Below, one piece after another: positions 36,114 through 45,980 of a stretch of 64,000 bases of DNA. Under the pieces are notes generated by a model. The model searched no databases and was not told where the DNA came from. It saw only the letters and a program-made list of their open reading frames with translations. Position 1 is the first letter of the stretch. Each line of letters begins with the position of its first letter. The stretch spans positions 372,001 to 436,000 of the forward strand of contig JANQJU010000064.1 in the NCBI GenBank assembly GCA_028281495.1, in the 5' to 3' direction. This stretch comes from SAR324 cluster bacterium. Lineage in GTDB: Bacteria > SAR324 > NAC60-12. Position numbers and translations under genes: made by a program.

Positions 36114-37580
36114 ATGACCCAAGTGATTATGTTTCAAGGAACGGGTTCGAATGTGGGAAAAAGTATCATTGCCGCGGGCTTCTGCCGATTGCTGGCCAAC
36201 CGAGGGTGGCGAGTGGCCCCGTTCAAAGGACAAAATATGGCCTTAAATTCCGGAGTGACTCCTTTGGGCGAAGAAATGGGCCGCGCGCAAGTCCTGCAAG
36301 CAGAAGCAGCTCGAATACCGCCCGATGTGCGGATGAATCCTGTTTTGATTAAGCCGGAAGGTCCAGGAGTCTCACAACTCATTCATCTGGGAAAAGTTCA
36401 AGGTTCCTATACTTACAGCGGTTACTACGAGTTGGCAGAGACGAATTTTCAGATCGTAACACAGGCTTATGAAGCTCTGGCTCAAGAATATGATTTCATT
36501 GTGATGGAAGGAGCGGGGTCGCCTGCAGAAATCAATTTACAAACCACCGATATCACAAACATGCGACTCGCCCACTATGCTCAGGCCACTGTGGTCATTG
36601 TAGCCGATATCGACCGAGGCGGTGTATTTGCTTGGATGAAAGGGACATACGATTTGATTCCGTCGCGTTACCAACCATTGATCCAAGGATTCCTCATCAA
36701 CAAGTTTCGAGGCGATTACGAGCTGTTGAAACCGGGTATCGCCATGTGGCAAGACATCAATCCAGTTCCGGTTGTAGGAACCATCCCCTGGGTTCGCTTG
36801 GAGCTGGATGAGGAAGATTCTCAAAATCTGAGGTCTCATGTGCCATCAGTCGTACGGCTGCGGATCACGGTCATCCGATTTCCTTATATTTCTAACTTTA
36901 CGGACGTCGCTCCATTGAGGTTGATCCCGGAAACGGCGGTACAATTTGTCACCGAACCCGAAGATCTCAATGACGCCGATGTGATCATTCTTCCCGGCAG
37001 TAAGAACACCATACTGGATTTACAGTTTCTCAAACGGTCTGGTTTGTTTTCCAAGCTTCAAGAATTGAAAGGAAAGGTGCTGATAATTGGCATTTGTGGG
37101 GGCTACCAAATGCTCGGAGAACAGATCACGGACCCCCACGGACTCGAAGGAGACACGGCAATGGAATCCGGTTTGCACTTCTTGGAGATGAGCACTGAAA
37201 TGGCCCCTGAAAAAAAATTACAACAGCGTCTTTATCGAGGGCAAGGCCCTTGGCAAGGTCTGGAATGGTTCGGTTATGAAATTCATATGGGGCGTTCCAA
37301 ATTGAACGACCCCAATGTGGAAGTGCTCACCTCCCCTTCGGAGTGTTTGGTACGAGAGTCGAATCAAAACATTGTAGGTACCTATCTACATGGTGTGTTT
37401 GATTCTTCGGAGATTACTCAACGACTGTTTGCCAGTATTCGGCCCGAAGTACCCATCGAGTACGACTATTTAAAACACAAGGACCAGGAATTAGATCGAC
37501 TTGCCGAACTCCTAGAAGCTCATTGCGATGTGGAAACCATCCTAAATCGGAGGTCGCAAAACAACGAAATGGCATTTTGA
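36114..37580 (+). CDS. cobQ: Adenosylcobyric acid (cobyric acid) synthase CobQ
   Basis: 488 residues, typical CobQ length. The N-terminal dethiobiotin-synthetase-like ATPase has the P-loop QGTGSNVGKS. The C-terminal type 1 glutamine amidotransferase has the Cys nucleophile in GICGGYQMLG and the His in GTYLHGVFDS. It amidates adenosylcobyrinate a,c-diamide at four side chains in late cobalamin synthesis. The ATG at 36114 is chosen from homology; a GTG at 35976 would add a repeat-coded leader. No other cobalamin gene and no B12-box riboswitch is seen here. A B12-binding radical SAM protein elsewhere in the window may use the product. Confidence 0.95.
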   Translation: MTQVIMFQGTGSNVGKSIIAAGFCRLLANRGWRVAPFKGQNMALNSGVTPLGEEMGRAQVLQAEAARIPPDVRMNPVLIKPEGPGVSQLIHLGKVQGSYTYSGYYELAETNFQIVTQAYEALAQEYDFIVMEGAGSPAEINLQTTDITNMRLAHYAQATVVIVADIDRGGVFAWMKGTYDLIPSRYQPLIQGFLINKFRGDYELLKPGIAMWQDINPVPVVGTIPWVRLELDEEDSQNLRSHVPSVVRLRITVIRFPYISNFTDVAPLRLIPETAVQFVTEPEDLNDADVIILPGSKNTILDLQFLKRSGLFSKLQELKGKVLIIGICGGYQMLGEQITDPHGLEGDTAMESGLHFLEMSTEMAPEKKLQQRLYRGQGPWQGLEWFGYEIHMGRSKLNDPNVEVLTSPSECLVRESNQNIVGTYLHGVFDSSEITQRLFASIRPEVPIEYDYLKHKDQELDRLAELLEAHCDVETILNRRSQNNEMAF

Positions 37581-37624
37581 TATTTTTTAGGAATTAAAAT
37601 AATATTTTTTAGGAATTTAAATAA
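37581..37624. repeat. 22-bp tandem repeat directly after the cobQ stop
   Basis: TATTTTTTAGGAATTAAAATAA (37581-37602) and TATTTTTTAGGAATTTAAATAA (37603-37624) differ at one position. The array starts at the base after the cobQ TGA. Confidence 0.85.
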
Positions 37625-37665
37625 TATTTAATAGACATTTAGATATTTGACAGGAAAGGCAAAGC

Positions 37666-38316
37666 ATGACCAATCTCACGATAGACCAACGCATCGATCA
37701 ATTGGCGGAAGAACTGGAAGATATTCAAGGATGGCTTCCGGATGTAACTCCCGAAATTGAAAAGGCACTCTATACGGACGCCACTCCAGCAGAAACGATG
37801 TATTACGACGAGTACCTGGAAGTCCTGGATGCGGTGTATCAAGCCGAAAACGACCTCAGCTTGCTGTGGCAAGCGGCCCAAGTGGCACCCGAACCTGAAA
37901 AATTTCTAGATGCCGTCGATCAAAAAAAAGACGACCTACGAGTTTTGCAGTCGCAAGAATTGGCAACCCGGTATTCTTTCGTTAAGCATTTGCAAGAAAA
38001 AGTAGAAACCTATACCGATCTGCGTGAAGCCAAAATGATCGAAATCGACCGTAGAATTAATGACGAGCGAAACTACTTTGTAGGGGCCGTTTATTTTTTA
38101 CCCGGATTGGCAACTATGGCCATTCTGGAAGGATGGTGGTGGAAGCTGATTGGGGCCGGTTTGATCGGTGTCGGGGTTTGGGAATATGTCATCAATTTTC
38201 GTCGAATCCGCCGCTACGAAAAAGAGAAGGTCAAATGGACCGAAGTTTGTAATCGCCTGCAATCCGAGCTGGCCCAAGTGATACAGGATGTTTTTTTGCC
38301 GCCTCCCCCCAAATAG
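37666..38316 (+). CDS. Unknown membrane protein with coiled coils
   Basis: 216 residues, family not recognised. The N-terminal ~130 are acidic and helical with heptad-like runs (IDQRIDQLAEELEDI, KHLQEKVETYTDL). Two membrane spans follow near 140-157 and 160-178 (YFVGAVYFLPGLATMA; WWWKLIGAGLIGVGVW), then a basic helical tail ending in Pro-rich FLPPPPK. There is no signal peptide. Both ends are probably cytoplasmic. The start has AGGAAAGG upstream. It precedes the lipase-like gene by 86 bp in the same direction; they may share a function, but no evidence beyond position exists. Confidence 0.75.
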   Translation: MTNLTIDQRIDQLAEELEDIQGWLPDVTPEIEKALYTDATPAETMYYDEYLEVLDAVYQAENDLSLLWQAAQVAPEPEKFLDAVDQKKDDLRVLQSQELATRYSFVKHLQEKVETYTDLREAKMIEIDRRINDERNYFVGAVYFLPGLATMAILEGWWWKLIGAGLIGVGVWEYVINFRRIRRYEKEKVKWTEVCNRLQSELAQVIQDVFLPPPPK

Positions 38317-38336
38317 AAAGATTGAAACCTCATTGA

Positions 38337-38396
38337 CCTTTCCTATTCTGTTAGAACTTTTCTTATTTTCTAAAAACCTTTCCTACTTTTCTAAGG
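38337..38396. repeat. Degenerate 20-bp tandem repeat, three copies
   Basis: CCTTTCCTATTCTGTTAGAA, CTTTTCTTATTTTCTAAAAA and CCTTTCCTACTTTTCTAAGG follow each other without gaps at 38337-38396. The last copy supplies part of the AAGGAG ribosome-binding site of the next gene. Confidence 0.6.
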
Positions 38397-38402
38397 AGTA
38401 CT

Positions 38403-40610
38403 ATGGCATCACCCCGTTCTAGAGTTGCGTCATCCGCAACCCCAAAATCTGCTTCGAAGCCTGCCTCGACATCGAAAGCCTCGACATCGAAAGCTTCGAA
38501 CGCTCAAGCCACCCCTCCTCAAATCAATCCGACCCGAGATGTCATCATTTTTGTACCAGGGAATTTGACCTCGACGTTGGGATTGCATTCCAAACACCAA
38601 GCAATGTGGAAGCCGTTGAAATGGATTGTGGATCAGGCCAATCCGCATACGAAGTTGCGGCAATGGTGGCATCGACAAAAGGAAAAGCTGGGGGGATTGC
38701 CACCAAAAGAAAAAACCGAGCACTCCCTATTGGAGTTTGTCACGTTGCTGTATTACCTCAATCACTGGATCGCGCATGAACCAGCTACCAATTTTTTAGA
38801 AATATGTCGTATCTTGACAGCGGTTCGAGAGCACAACCTTCAGGATGCCGATCTATCAGTGATCGAAGAACGTATGGCGCGAGACAGCTTTCAAATCATG
38901 TTTAAAAAAAATGCGTTTCCGCTGCTCCAAGATGAGAATTACAACGGTCCTACCGATTTTTCGGTTTGGCTGGAGGAACAGGATCCTGCCTTTGCTCAAC
39001 AAGTCCAAACCAACTTGCCCGATTACCAAAGGCTTATTGTGATGGCAACCAGTTGGCTCACCATCCGTAAACACAGTTACAGCGATTTGATGTTTGTTGA
39101 AAACCAATACCGTTTCTGGGATTGGACGGAAGTTGGAGGGGCAGATATCAGTTGCCTGAAACCGTTCAAAGAGAGCCTTTTTCCAGGTTTGGGAAATCCG
39201 TGGTTGGGGACATTGGCCTTGTTTATGGACGAAAATGCGACTTTGTTTTTCAACCTGTTCAATATGTTGCTGTGTAGTGAAGCACTCCAAGATGTGACGG
39301 GAAAGAACGGGATTGAGCCGACCGAGATGACCCCCGAAATGTGGTCCGCCCATTTTAAAGTACTGAATGTTTCGGGTTTTGCGGGATCCGACAACCATGT
39401 CGTTAAATTTTCGGAGTCGTTTGCAAAGACACTAAAACCCAAAGTGGATGCCTGCTTTTTTGAGCCAGAGCGAGTCCAGCAACTTTACGAGAAATTGTGC
39501 AGTGGGGTGCTCTACCAAGAGTTCGAGAAACTCTATAAAGAATTTGGGAAGCTGCTTCAGGAAAACCAACGAACCAAGCAAATGGATAATAGTTTAGAAA
39601 TTCGTTTGGATGCCTGGAAATACCTAAAGAACCGTCGCAATGAGGATATCATCGAAAAACCTGAGATGGTTTTATTCACGTGTGACTGGCGTGAATCCCA
39701 AGCGATTTCAGGTCAGCTTTTGGCAGACTGCATCACGGAAAAAACCAAAGCGGGTGCCAAAAAAATTACAATTGTCACCCATAGCATGGGTGGTACGGTG
39801 GCCCGGGCCGCTTTGGGGATCCTTCGGGATACGCAACAACAGGAAAAACTGGATGCCATTCATGAGGTCATCTTGATCGCCTCCCCGAATTACGGTTTCC
39901 CGAGTATGGTTGATTTGTTTCACGGGGATGCCTACACCACAATGTCCGCGTTCATTCCGAATAACAGCGATTTCATCTTGGGCTTTTTGCAAAGCAATCC
40001 ATTGCTCCGAAGCCTTGTGGAACGCGTTTGCCGTTTGGTGGTCCGACACTCGGTGATGTATTGGCCAGGATGGTTTGCCATGTTGCCGTTTTTTAACATT
40101 CCGGAACGCAAACAATTGATGCAAAGACTTTCCCTTCCGAGCTTCAGCAAAGACCTGTTTGCCCCACTTTACAAAGCATCGCGCTGGACGAAATACCTGA
40201 TGGGAAAACAGCCACCGCAAGAAGATTTGGATACAGCAAAAGCCCTCCAGCGGCTATTTGCGACCCCCGAAGACACTCCCAAGACTAAGTGGTATCTCAT
40301 TTTAGGCAATGGCGTGCGAACGCCACGGGTTCGTGTGCAGCGAAAAGGACGAAAATTTAGTGTCAAAACAGATTACACGTATCGAGGGGATGGGATTATT
40401 GCTCAAGAGTTGTCAGTCATGGAAGGAGCATATGTGAAGCTCATCAACGACGTGGGACAATCGCTCCATTACGATGGCTCTCACATCGCGCTATTACGCA
40501 ATACAGAAGTGCTCAACACCATTCAGCGCATCGTTCAGGATGCCTCGTTCGAAAATGGTTTTTGGAACGCCACGCCCGACGAAACTCCTTTCAAGCCGTC
40601 TTCAAATTAA
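38403..40610 (+). CDS. Large alpha/beta hydrolase, PGAP1/LCAT-like (putative lipase)
   Basis: 735 residues. A low-complexity Ser/Lys/Ala leader (residues 1 to ~40, STSKASTSKAS) is followed by VIIFVPGNLTSTLGLHSK, which resembles the start of lipase folds. A long helical insertion spans about 100-400. The nucleophile elbow is ITIVTHSMGGTVARAAL near residues 453-469, with candidate Asp in YRGDGIIAQEL near 661 and His in YDGSHIALL near 693. These match PGAP1/LCAT-type acylhydrolases. No signal peptide or membrane anchor is evident, so it is probably cytoplasmic. The substrate is unknown. Its stop overlaps the convergent TolC-like gene by 4 nt. Confidence 0.7.
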   Translation: MASPRSRVASSATPKSASKPASTSKASTSKASNAQATPPQINPTRDVIIFVPGNLTSTLGLHSKHQAMWKPLKWIVDQANPHTKLRQWWHRQKEKLGGLPPKEKTEHSLLEFVTLLYYLNHWIAHEPATNFLEICRILTAVREHNLQDADLSVIEERMARDSFQIMFKKNAFPLLQDENYNGPTDFSVWLEEQDPAFAQQVQTNLPDYQRLIVMATSWLTIRKHSYSDLMFVENQYRFWDWTEVGGADISCLKPFKESLFPGLGNPWLGTLALFMDENATLFFNLFNMLLCSEALQDVTGKNGIEPTEMTPEMWSAHFKVLNVSGFAGSDNHVVKFSESFAKTLKPKVDACFFEPERVQQLYEKLCSGVLYQEFEKLYKEFGKLLQENQRTKQMDNSLEIRLDAWKYLKNRRNEDIIEKPEMVLFTCDWRESQAISGQLLADCITEKTKAGAKKITIVTHSMGGTVARAALGILRDTQQQEKLDAIHEVILIASPNYGFPSMVDLFHGDAYTTMSAFIPNNSDFILGFLQSNPLLRSLVERVCRLVVRHSVMYWPGWFAMLPFFNIPERKQLMQRLSLPSFSKDLFAPLYKASRWTKYLMGKQPPQEDLDTAKALQRLFATPEDTPKTKWYLILGNGVRTPRVRVQRKGRKFSVKTDYTYRGDGIIAQELSVMEGAYVKLINDVGQSLHYDGSHIALLRNTEVLNTIQRIVQDASFENGFWNATPDETPFKPSSN

Positions 40611-42301
40611 TGAGGAGCCTCGACCTCCACAGCCCAGGTTTCTAGAGTCATGCCCAAGCTTCGATCCAAGTTTGTCAGTGCATTCAAGTAGTTGATCACG
40701 GCTTTGAGTTCTTCATTCCGATCCACCACCACCTCATTTTGAAAGCTCACGATTTGGAAACTGGAGGATTGTCCGGCCTCCATTTTCTTCATTTCGATTT
40801 CCAGCTTTCGTTCGGAAAGTTCACGGACCTTTCTTCGTAGTTCCATTTCACGTTGACGTAAAGTGGCGTCTCGGATGATATCCGCGATTTCGATGCGGAT
40901 GGCATTTTCCAGATCGTTGAGTCGATTTTGGGTCATGGTCCAATCGATATGGGACTGCTGACGCCGCTGCTCCCTGCCCACATCTCCAAAGGTATACGAA
41001 GCGGATAGGCCGACATCCCAATTGAAGTCGTGATGCCGGAAATCGTTGCCGGGAACGGTCTCTCGGACCCCATTGGAGTATTGTTTGCGGTAATTCATAT
41101 TCAGCCTCAAATCCCACAACGCCTGGTTTTCCGCAATATCGATTTGAAGACGCCGTATCTGAACCTCCTTTTGAGTTCTCAAATAATCCGGACGATGGCG
41201 AATCGCAAGGGGGTACAGAACCTCAAAATCCAGGGAAACGGGATCGGGGATCGGTTCTGCAATCGGAATGACCTGGAAGTCTTTGTCCACATCCAGAATA
41301 CGCAGCAGCGCATATCGGGAGGCTTCTACATTGCTTTGAGACGCGATCAAAGTGGCTTCTTTTTTAGCAATATCCACCTCCGTTTGAATGAGGTCGTCTC
41401 GCGACATTTGCCCCTTTTCTACACGCTCCAAGTTCGTGGCGAGCGTCTGACGAGCTTGTTCTAAGGAGCGTTGATCGATTTCCACTTGTTGCCGTTTTTG
41501 TAGCAGATCCCGGAAAAAACGGATGGCATCACTGATCGTGAATAACAACCGTTCGCGCAAATTCAGTACTTGGATGTCATCACTGAGTCGAGCGATTTCC
41601 ACCGGTGCTTCATTCACTGAAACCCCAGCATCCCGCAACAAGGGTTGGGAAAATCCCAGATGGAAACCTTGATTGAAATTGTTGTTATTGCGTTCGGCCT
41701 GATCGGGGGGCTTGTGGCGTTGAAAGTGCCCGTTGTCGATCCATTCGAAATGGAAGGTGCCCCCGGTGAGAATCCTCCACCGCAACCGACTCACCCAATT
41801 GAAGGTTTGCGTTTGATTGTTGGTTTTCCCAGAACTGGTTTGGTCCGCGTTGATGTGGTTGGCCCCCAAGCGTTGGATGGAAGGGGAAACTGTTAAATCG
41901 GGCCAGAAGGTGTCCTCGGCCACTTCCAAATGCAGTTTTTGGATTCTGCGAATGAGGTACTGATTCTTCACCTCCTGACTGGTTTCCAAAGCCAAAGCCA
42001 CAACGTCTGCCACGGTCATTTCTACTGGAAGCGATGGTGTGGTCGAAGTTGAGTCGGATTCAAGACGAGGCTTTAGGGCAGGAGAGGAGGCGGTTGCGCT
42101 GGATTGTGCCCATACCGGCAGCGATTGCCCTTCCAAGGAAGATGGGAAAAAGAACCAAAGACTCGCTAGGCTCAGTAACATTTTTGTAATCGGTGTTCGT
42201 CTTGTCAACGCTGCCCCAAATGGATCGGTCGGTTTCCGTGCTTGCCCTTTGTCTGTGATATCCCCCACACTATTTATTGATGGGAGATCGTCGAGGGACA
42301 T
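40607..42301 (-). CDS. TolC-family outer-membrane efflux protein
   Basis: 564 residues in the listed frame. A hydrophobic signal (MLLSLASLWFFF, residues 41-65) is preceded by 40 polar residues, so the true start could be the ATG at 42181; a TATAAT box about 45 nt before 42301 favours the long form. The mature part has two long coiled-coil repeats with MTVADVVALALETSQEVKN, LREVPVEIA-like helices and PLLRDAGVSVNEAPVEIARL, as in TolC/OprM trimers. It needs an inner-membrane pump, none of which is adjacent. The TOMM cluster lies 1.5 kb upstream, so a role in its export is possible but speculative. Confidence 0.8.
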   Translation of the reverse strand: MSLDDLPSINSVGDITDKGQARKPTDPFGAALTRRTPITKMLLSLASLWFFFPSSLEGQSLPVWAQSSATASSPALKPRLESDSTSTTPSLPVEMTVADVVALALETSQEVKNQYLIRRIQKLHLEVAEDTFWPDLTVSPSIQRLGANHINADQTSSGKTNNQTQTFNWVSRLRWRILTGGTFHFEWIDNGHFQRHKPPDQAERNNNNFNQGFHLGFSQPLLRDAGVSVNEAPVEIARLSDDIQVLNLRERLLFTISDAIRFFRDLLQKRQQVEIDQRSLEQARQTLATNLERVEKGQMSRDDLIQTEVDIAKKEATLIASQSNVEASRYALLRILDVDKDFQVIPIAEPIPDPVSLDFEVLYPLAIRHRPDYLRTQKEVQIRRLQIDIAENQALWDLRLNMNYRKQYSNGVRETVPGNDFRHHDFNWDVGLSASYTFGDVGREQRRQQSHIDWTMTQNRLNDLENAIRIEIADIIRDATLRQREMELRRKVRELSERKLEIEMKKMEAGQSSSFQIVSFQNEVVVDRNEELKAVINYLNALTNLDRSLGMTLETWAVEVEAPH

Positions 42302-42345
42302 TCCTCTGGTCGAGAAATCAGGAATTCCCTTTCGGTAAGTTGAAT

Positions 42346-42351
42346 ATTATA
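42346..42351 (-). promoter_or_regulatory. Candidate -10 box of the TolC-like gene
   Basis: A perfect TATAAT on the minus strand lies 44 bp before the ATG at 42301. No good -35 is found at 16-18 bp, so it may be activator dependent. Confidence 0.35.
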
Positions 42352-42394
42352 GGTCAACGACAAGCTCAATGGGGTTCATTGTCAATAAAAAGTA

Positions 42395-42418
42395 GAATGT
42401 GGCGTTTACGCCATATTC
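42395..42418 (-). terminator. Rho-independent terminator after the amidohydrolase gene
   Basis: On the minus strand GAATATGGCG and CGCCACATTC form a 10-bp stem (one G-U pair) with a TAAA loop. CTACTTTTTATT follows. It should end the TOMM/amidohydrolase transcript before the TolC-like gene. Confidence 0.65.
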
Positions 42419-42482
42419 ATAACGGTTCCTTTCCATAAAGATAAACTGTTTTCACAAACTAAAAGAAGGCTGTAAGGAATGC

Positions 42483-43634
42483 TCAATCTCCAAAAAAATC
42501 TTTTGGATTGACTTCCAGCGCCATTTTGAGCTGCGCGGAAGACAACCCCATGATGTCTTGGTTCAGATGCCCTAATTCAAAATGCAGATGGTCGGGGTGG
42601 GGAAAGTCCGTGCCATAGAGCAACCGATCCGCTCCAATCGTTTGGACCACCTCCGCCAAACCGGGTTCTCCGATTTCAAACGCGACCCAGCATTGACGTT
42701 TGAAGTATTCAGAGGGTTTCATCGTGACGTGTTTTTCTACCTCTCCAGGCATCGGACCATAACAAATCTCATCCAAGCGCCAGAGCCAATAAGGGACCCA
42801 TCCGGCACCCGCTTCTAAGAACGCAAACCGCAAATGAGGGTGGCGTTCCAACACCCCCGATTCGAGCAAAGACAAAAATGCCATTTGAGCTTCCATGGGG
42901 TGCGAACAGGCATGCAGGGCAAACCGGGTTTCGAAGCGTTCGGTGCCCGCGGTCGGAGCTTGGAGGTGAGTGCCTCCATGAAACGCAATGGACACATTCC
43001 GCGACTCACAGGCTTCCCAGAACGGTTCGTAATCCGGATGTCCGACAACCCTCCCCATGATCACTTCAGGACGTAAAACGACAGAAGTCCAACCATATTC
43101 CATGATTTGTTCGAGTTCGGCGATCATGGAGGTGGGGTCGTGCCGACTGATCACTCCAACGCCTTTTAAGCGTTCGGGATTATAAGCACAGTATTTGTAG
43201 AGCCATGTGTTGTAGGCTCTTGCCAAGGCACTCGAAACCTCGGAAGGCACGTGTTCGCTATTCACAATGAAAGAACCATAAGTCGGCAATAGATGGGCTT
43301 TCACAATCCCTGCTTCGTCCATCGATTGGATTTGATGCTCGGGAGCCGCTCCTTTTTGAATCTGAGAACCCATTCTTTGACTTTGCAGAGCCGCCTCAAT
43401 TTGTAAGGCTTCACCCCACTTATTAAAAATCGAATGCCCTGCCATCATATAGAGTGGAAGCAGAGGGACGGTCCCTTTCCATCCAAGTCTTTCGATCCGC
43501 TCGTTCACCGATTCCTTGAACGCTACTGGCTCAAAATAAGGAACATACTCGTGATAACGTTTTGGCAAATACTCTTTCCACATTTGAGGGGGTTCGACGA
43601 CATGACGGTCGGAGTCTATGATTTGGTAAGACAT
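42483..43634 (-). CDS. Amidohydrolase family (ACMSD-like) metal-dependent hydrolase
   Basis: 383 residues from the ATG at 43634 after CTGGAGAACATC; the frame is open upstream but overlaps the cyclodehydratase gene. TIM-barrel amidohydrolase-2 features are IIDSDRHVVEPPQMW (metal site, Asp-x-His form), IAFHGGTHLQAP (His), the EAGAGWVPYWL helix and LYGTDFPHPD (catalytic Asp). Relatives are decarboxylases or hydrolases of small carboxylic compounds. It lies 146 nt after the cyclodehydratase stop in the same direction and may be the last gene of the TOMM transcript. Whether it acts on the peptide product is unknown. Confidence 0.85.
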   Translation of the reverse strand: MSYQIIDSDRHVVEPPQMWKEYLPKRYHEYVPYFEPVAFKESVNERIERLGWKGTVPLLPLYMMAGHSIFNKWGEALQIEAALQSQRMGSQIQKGAAPEHQIQSMDEAGIVKAHLLPTYGSFIVNSEHVPSEVSSALARAYNTWLYKYCAYNPERLKGVGVISRHDPTSMIAELEQIMEYGWTSVVLRPEVIMGRVVGHPDYEPFWEACESRNVSIAFHGGTHLQAPTAGTERFETRFALHACSHPMEAQMAFLSLLESGVLERHPHLRFAFLEAGAGWVPYWLWRLDEICYGPMPGEVEKHVTMKPSEYFKRQCWVAFEIGEPGLAEVVQTIGADRLLYGTDFPHPDHLHFELGHLNQDIMGLSSAQLKMALEVNPKDFFGD

Positions 43635-43780
43635 GATGTTCTCCAAAAGCTGAGGATGACGAAGCAAGACATGAGGCTCCCAAATCACAAGGGCCTCCTT
43701 GTACAAATCAGGTACAGGTGAATGGATAAGCTGGCCCCGTGTCGTTGTAGGATATATCCAAAAAAGGCTTTTAATTGTTC

Positions 43781-45970
43781 TTATATAAATAATCCCATCG
43801 GATTCAATTCCGATTCTGAAAGTTCTGTTATTCGCCATCCACACTGAACGGGGATCTGATAGAGTCGCTGGTTTCCAAATTGCGGCCAGATGTTAGCCAA
43901 GCCTGGCACAATCACTTTGACGGTTTTGAGAGGCAGATCCGGACGCGACGTGTTAACGACTAAGACCTCTAAACCCACTCGCTTTGTTTGTTGTACACAG
44001 TATTCAATATCATCTCGCAAATCGGGATATTGTGGGGGGGAGTCCGGTTGGCAGGAAAGTTTTCCAGAGGTAATGCCGTCTTCAGCTCGGGCTGGAAACA
44101 GGAAAGGATCAGGCGGAATTTTACGAAAATCAAACTCTCCTGAAAATTTGTTGTCCACAGAAATCAACTGACAAAGTTCCGTAAGCGCCCGCAAACTGGC
44201 TAATCGGGGGTCCAAGTGGCAACCAAACCCCAAACAAAATGTCTGATTTTCTCGATGTTGCGCGACGGCTGCCATCACCGGGATTTGTAAATCGTTTGTC
44301 AGATCCAACACCCAGTAATTCCAAGTCTCCCCAAGACTGCATTCGATTCGGCGTAGGCCCTCTTGAGGCAATTCCGACAATTCAACCGCGGGGCGGACCA
44401 ATCGATTGTACCACCAGATGGCTGTGGCATCTCGCTCCACAACTTCAAGAAATCCTTGCAAAATTGCTTCTTCCACGGTGTTCCCGGCGGAACATCCGTT
44501 GGAGTGAAACCGAATGAAGCGTTCGTCTTCCAGTGGCGTATTGGCGTGGCAAAATGTGAAGGGCACTTGGCCCCATTCCTTGTATGTGAGCGACCAAGCA
44601 AGAATCCAATGCAGGGGTTGGTTTTCTAAGTACGGTTCGACTTCATATTTCAAAGCGCCAGGTTGGCGTTCCTCAGACAAAAATTGTTGGAATTGGGTTT
44701 TGCTGAACGGGACCAATTGCTGAGGTAAGATGGCCCGTTCTTCTAATTCTTCGGGCAAGGCCCGGCGTTTCTGTTCATCTCCTTGATATTGAACTGCATA
44801 ACGCTCGATGGATTCGGCCAACGCGCTAGCTTGGGACTGGGCTTCAGAAACCCCTTTCCCCAAAGAAACTTGGATAAAGGTTTGCGTAGTCAATGGCCCA
44901 TGTAGCGACCAATAAGGGCTTTTGAAAAAAGCGGTACGAAACGTGACAATCGCTCCCGCTTGAGGCGTGTCATACGATTGCAAATGCAGAATCACTCCGG
45001 TGATCGAATCAATCGAAGGTTGGATGGCTTGACAGGTGGCTTGCGGAGAGCAGGAGCGGAATCCTCCATCTTCGGTATGGGTTTTGGGAGATGGATCCAA
45101 AACCAACGCCGCGGTTTGTTGTTGTTTCATGAAATCGGGATTACCACACGCCCCACATTGAGGCCGGTGGGTGATTGGATGGGGTAACATGGCGTTTCCT
45201 TCGTCCGAAAATTCAAACAACTGAGAAGCCATTTGTTCCCAAAACTGGGGCGTCTGCTCACGCATCGCTTCAAAAAAAGATTCCACACGCGAGGCCTCAA
45301 ATAAAATGGGAAACGCCATCAAAGCGTTAGATCGCTGAACGCGCAACCAATTTCTAACCGGTTGATTGTGCAAAAGACGGCTAGCCAGGCATTGCCAGCA
45401 GGGGCTGCCTAAAATCTTTGGATTGAAACAAGGCCCCAACCACGGCTTTTCTCCAGTGGCTTTGATGATTAACCAAGATATTTCCTCTTGGAGATAGTTG
45501 GCATTGATGTCCATCAATCGTGGGTCCAAATAGTCATCAACGATCACCACCTCAATGGATGAAGAGAGAGCCAAAGATTGAAGGAGGGCTGTCCAAGATT
45601 CCGCGTCTTGATATTGAGATAAGATCCATCCTTTTCGACCGGAAGAGGAGTCTTCAAACCGAACAGGAGCAAAGGAGAAATCAGGGCGATGGTATGTTCG
45701 AGGAAGAGGGGTATCGCTAACATGCAGCAGACCCCGCTTCAGCCAGTCTTCGATTGTACGGAGCAAGGTCGCTTGTTGATAGAAATTACCTTCTGATTCC
45801 AAAATAGTTGCGATGGATCGGGGTGAATTCACCCCATCAATCAGTGGTACGAATTGAGGACCGGCTAGCAAAAAATATTCGTGTTCAGTTAGCAGTAAGA
45901 GCTGATCGGGGCCTAACTGCATCGGTAGAAATTGAGGCCCCCAAGTGAGACTGAGAGAAAGATCAGCCAT
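43781..45970 (-). CDS. TOMM cyclodehydratase: E1-like docking domain fused to YcaO
   Basis: 729 residues. The N-terminal ~320 resemble the cyclodehydratase/docking (E1-like) domain that binds precursor leaders, with a probable structural zinc site made of CWQC near 191 and CGAC near 272. Residues ~330-729 form a YcaO domain with its ATP motifs: SLGKGVSEAQSQASALAESI and the Glu-rich continuation, SNGCSAGNTVEEAILQGF followed by LEVVERDATAIWWYNR. The C-terminus ends NPMGLF. YcaO uses ATP to cyclise Cys, Ser and Thr into azolines. The gene starts 10 nt after precursor 1. No flavin dehydrogenase is encoded nearby, so azolines may stay unoxidised or be oxidised elsewhere. Confidence 0.92.
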   Translation of the reverse strand: MADLSLSLTWGPQFLPMQLGPDQLLLLTEHEYFLLAGPQFVPLIDGVNSPRSIATILESEGNFYQQATLLRTIEDWLKRGLLHVSDTPLPRTYHRPDFSFAPVRFEDSSSGRKGWILSQYQDAESWTALLQSLALSSSIEVVIVDDYLDPRLMDINANYLQEEISWLIIKATGEKPWLGPCFNPKILGSPCWQCLASRLLHNQPVRNWLRVQRSNALMAFPILFEASRVESFFEAMREQTPQFWEQMASQLFEFSDEGNAMLPHPITHRPQCGACGNPDFMKQQQTAALVLDPSPKTHTEDGGFRSCSPQATCQAIQPSIDSITGVILHLQSYDTPQAGAIVTFRTAFFKSPYWSLHGPLTTQTFIQVSLGKGVSEAQSQASALAESIERYAVQYQGDEQKRRALPEELEERAILPQQLVPFSKTQFQQFLSEERQPGALKYEVEPYLENQPLHWILAWSLTYKEWGQVPFTFCHANTPLEDERFIRFHSNGCSAGNTVEEAILQGFLEVVERDATAIWWYNRLVRPAVELSELPQEGLRRIECSLGETWNYWVLDLTNDLQIPVMAAVAQHRENQTFCLGFGCHLDPRLASLRALTELCQLISVDNKFSGEFDFRKIPPDPFLFPARAEDGITSGKLSCQPDSPPQYPDLRDDIEYCVQQTKRVGLEVLVVNTSRPDLPLKTVKVIVPGLANIWPQFGNQRLYQIPVQCGWRITELSESELNPMGLFI

Positions 45971-45980
45971 GGTCTATCAA

